Shown one piece after another: positions 63,541 through 64,000 of a stretch of 64,000 nucleotides of DNA (the stretch's first letter is position 1; the number at the start of each line of letters is the position of its first letter). The stretch is from positions 1 through 64,000 of the forward strand of contig CAMCKH010000006.1 of the NCBI GenBank assembly GCA_945875435.1, given 5' to 3'. The DNA comes from an uncultured Erysipelotrichaceae bacterium (lineage in GTDB: Bacteria; Bacillota_I; Bacilli_A; Erysipelotrichales; Erysipelotrichaceae). A model generated the notes under the pieces. That model had not been told where the DNA came from. It worked only from the letters and a program-made list of their open reading frames with translations, and did no database searches. A program made the position numbers and the translations under genes.

Positions 63541-64000
63541 ATATTTTTTCTCCTTCAATATTACTATTTAAAATTATATCTTTAATCACATCTTCATCAT
63601 AAGTTGCGACAGAATTTTTAGTTTTTAAAGTTAACAATGCTAAAGATAAGGCGAATCTAATGCTATAATCCAAATCTTTACCCTGATATCTACAAGCTGT
63701 AAAACCACTAAGAAGAGCATCTCCAGCACCACTAACCGATGCTATATCAATTTTAGCATTATGTTTATAATGATATATTTCTTTTTTATTACTATAAAAT
63801 AAGCCTTCAGGATTTGAAATTATAATTTCATTAGCCTGTATCTTTTTAATAGCATCGATATAACTTTCTAAACTATTTAACTCTATCCCACTTAACGTTT
63901 CTGCTTCTAAAGTATTTAATTTTAATAAATTAATTTTATAAATTAAATCTTTAATTTTTTTAACTTTAACGGAAGATGTTCCATCAACAATCTTGTAACA
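63530..64000 (-). CDS. psuK: Pseudouridine kinase, PfkB family (3' part; runs off the window)
   Basis: The frame enters at the right edge and has no start here. It reads KINLLKLNTLEAETLSGIEL, then EIIISNPEGLFYSNKKEIYH, and DIASVSGAGDALLSGFTACR, ending NIEGEKIYEY. SGAGDALLSGF is PfkB signature 2 with the catalytic Asp; NTLEAETL is the usual N.xE block. It phosphorylates pseudouridine. Its stop overlaps the psuG ATG by 11 bases. Confidence 0.9.
   Translation of the reverse strand, partial: CYKIVDGTSSVKVKKIKDLIYKINLLKLNTLEAETLSGIELNSLESYIDAIKKIQANEIIISNPEGLFYSNKKEIYHYKHNAKIDIASVSGAGDALLSGFTACRYQGKDLDYSIRFALSLALLTLKTKNSVATYDEDVIKDIILNSNIEGEKIYEY

Noticed and set aside
1..64000. CRISPR array
   Set aside because: No series of regularly spaced identical repeats was seen; the repeats present are pairs or triples far apart, and no cas gene is visible.
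1..64000. Mollicute-type code with TGA as Trp
   Set aside because: Trp is encoded by TGG in the clear genes and TGA ends real proteins such as Pth, so the standard bacterial code applies.

Overview
The window is very AT-rich DNA from a low-GC Gram-positive bacterium (Bacillota). Evidence: SepF, DivIC, GreA, IreB, DUF1292, RqcP and RqcH homologues; a T-box leader before alaS; a THI-box before a ThiT transporter; a Firmicute-type type VII secretion locus; strong AGGAGG ribosome sites. TGA is used as stop and TGG for Trp, so the standard bacterial code applies. A V-type (not F-type) ATPase operon and the extreme AT bias suggest an Erysipelotrichia- or Gemella-like organism, but the genus cannot be fixed from sequence alone.

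Region 1 (1-17,100) is accessory DNA, nearly all on the minus strand and heavily decayed. It holds four truncated copies of the 3' end of a large serine recombinase gene. Between them lie leftovers of toxin/immunity modules: a Phd/RelE pair, a DUF4176 relic (a family that accompanies type VII secretion), an EsaD-like nuclease C-terminus next to an EsaG/YezG-like immunity gene, and a Gly-rich toxin tail overlapping a 58-residue membrane protein. Further right are an AlbA_2/wHTH regulator, small membrane proteins, a broken DUF3781 gene, a broken phage capsid gene, a topoisomerase III fragment from an ICE, a TnpB relic, and a 1126-residue coiled-coil/CAP-like surface protein.

Region 2 (17,166-37,489) is core genome: peptidase M42-pth-mfd-rqcP, divIC, maf-coaX-nucleotidyltransferase, htpG, alaS-ireB-ruvX-DUF1292-mltG-udk, greA, gmk, rqcH and an RsuA-type pseudouridine synthase. 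It is interrupted near a tRNA-Thr by a decayed integrated element (about 23.2-24.3 kb).

Region 3 (37,458-48,778) is a compact and unusual type VII secretion locus. Two WXG100 genes, a 588-residue Big2-type lipoprotein, a reduced EssC and a YukD/EsaB gene are overlapping or tightly packed. Next to them lie a membrane-anchored glucosaminidase, a secreted 214-residue protein, and a 565-residue protein predicted to join a cytoplasmic HTH, one membrane helix, RCC1-like repeats, an FN3-like domain and a PASTA-like tail. EsaA, EssA and EssB are not recognisable in the window. tmRNA follows at 48,798.

Region 4 (49,142-64,000) begins with a second copy of the tRNA-associated element module. It continues with sepF, then (minus strand) a V-ATPase operon (nine subunit genes) running into dnaD, nth and pepA, then a TPP-riboswitch-controlled thiT, an AAC(3)-fold acetyltransferase, psuG, and psuK cut by the window edge.

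Points most worth attention: the reduced type VII locus with its lipoprotein and HTH/RCC1 sensor; the effector graveyard marked by recombinase tails; the duplicated three-peptide module with a covarying hairpin beside tRNA-Thr and tmRNA; and several genes whose -10 box lies only 6-9 bases from the start codon, predicting leaderless mRNAs.
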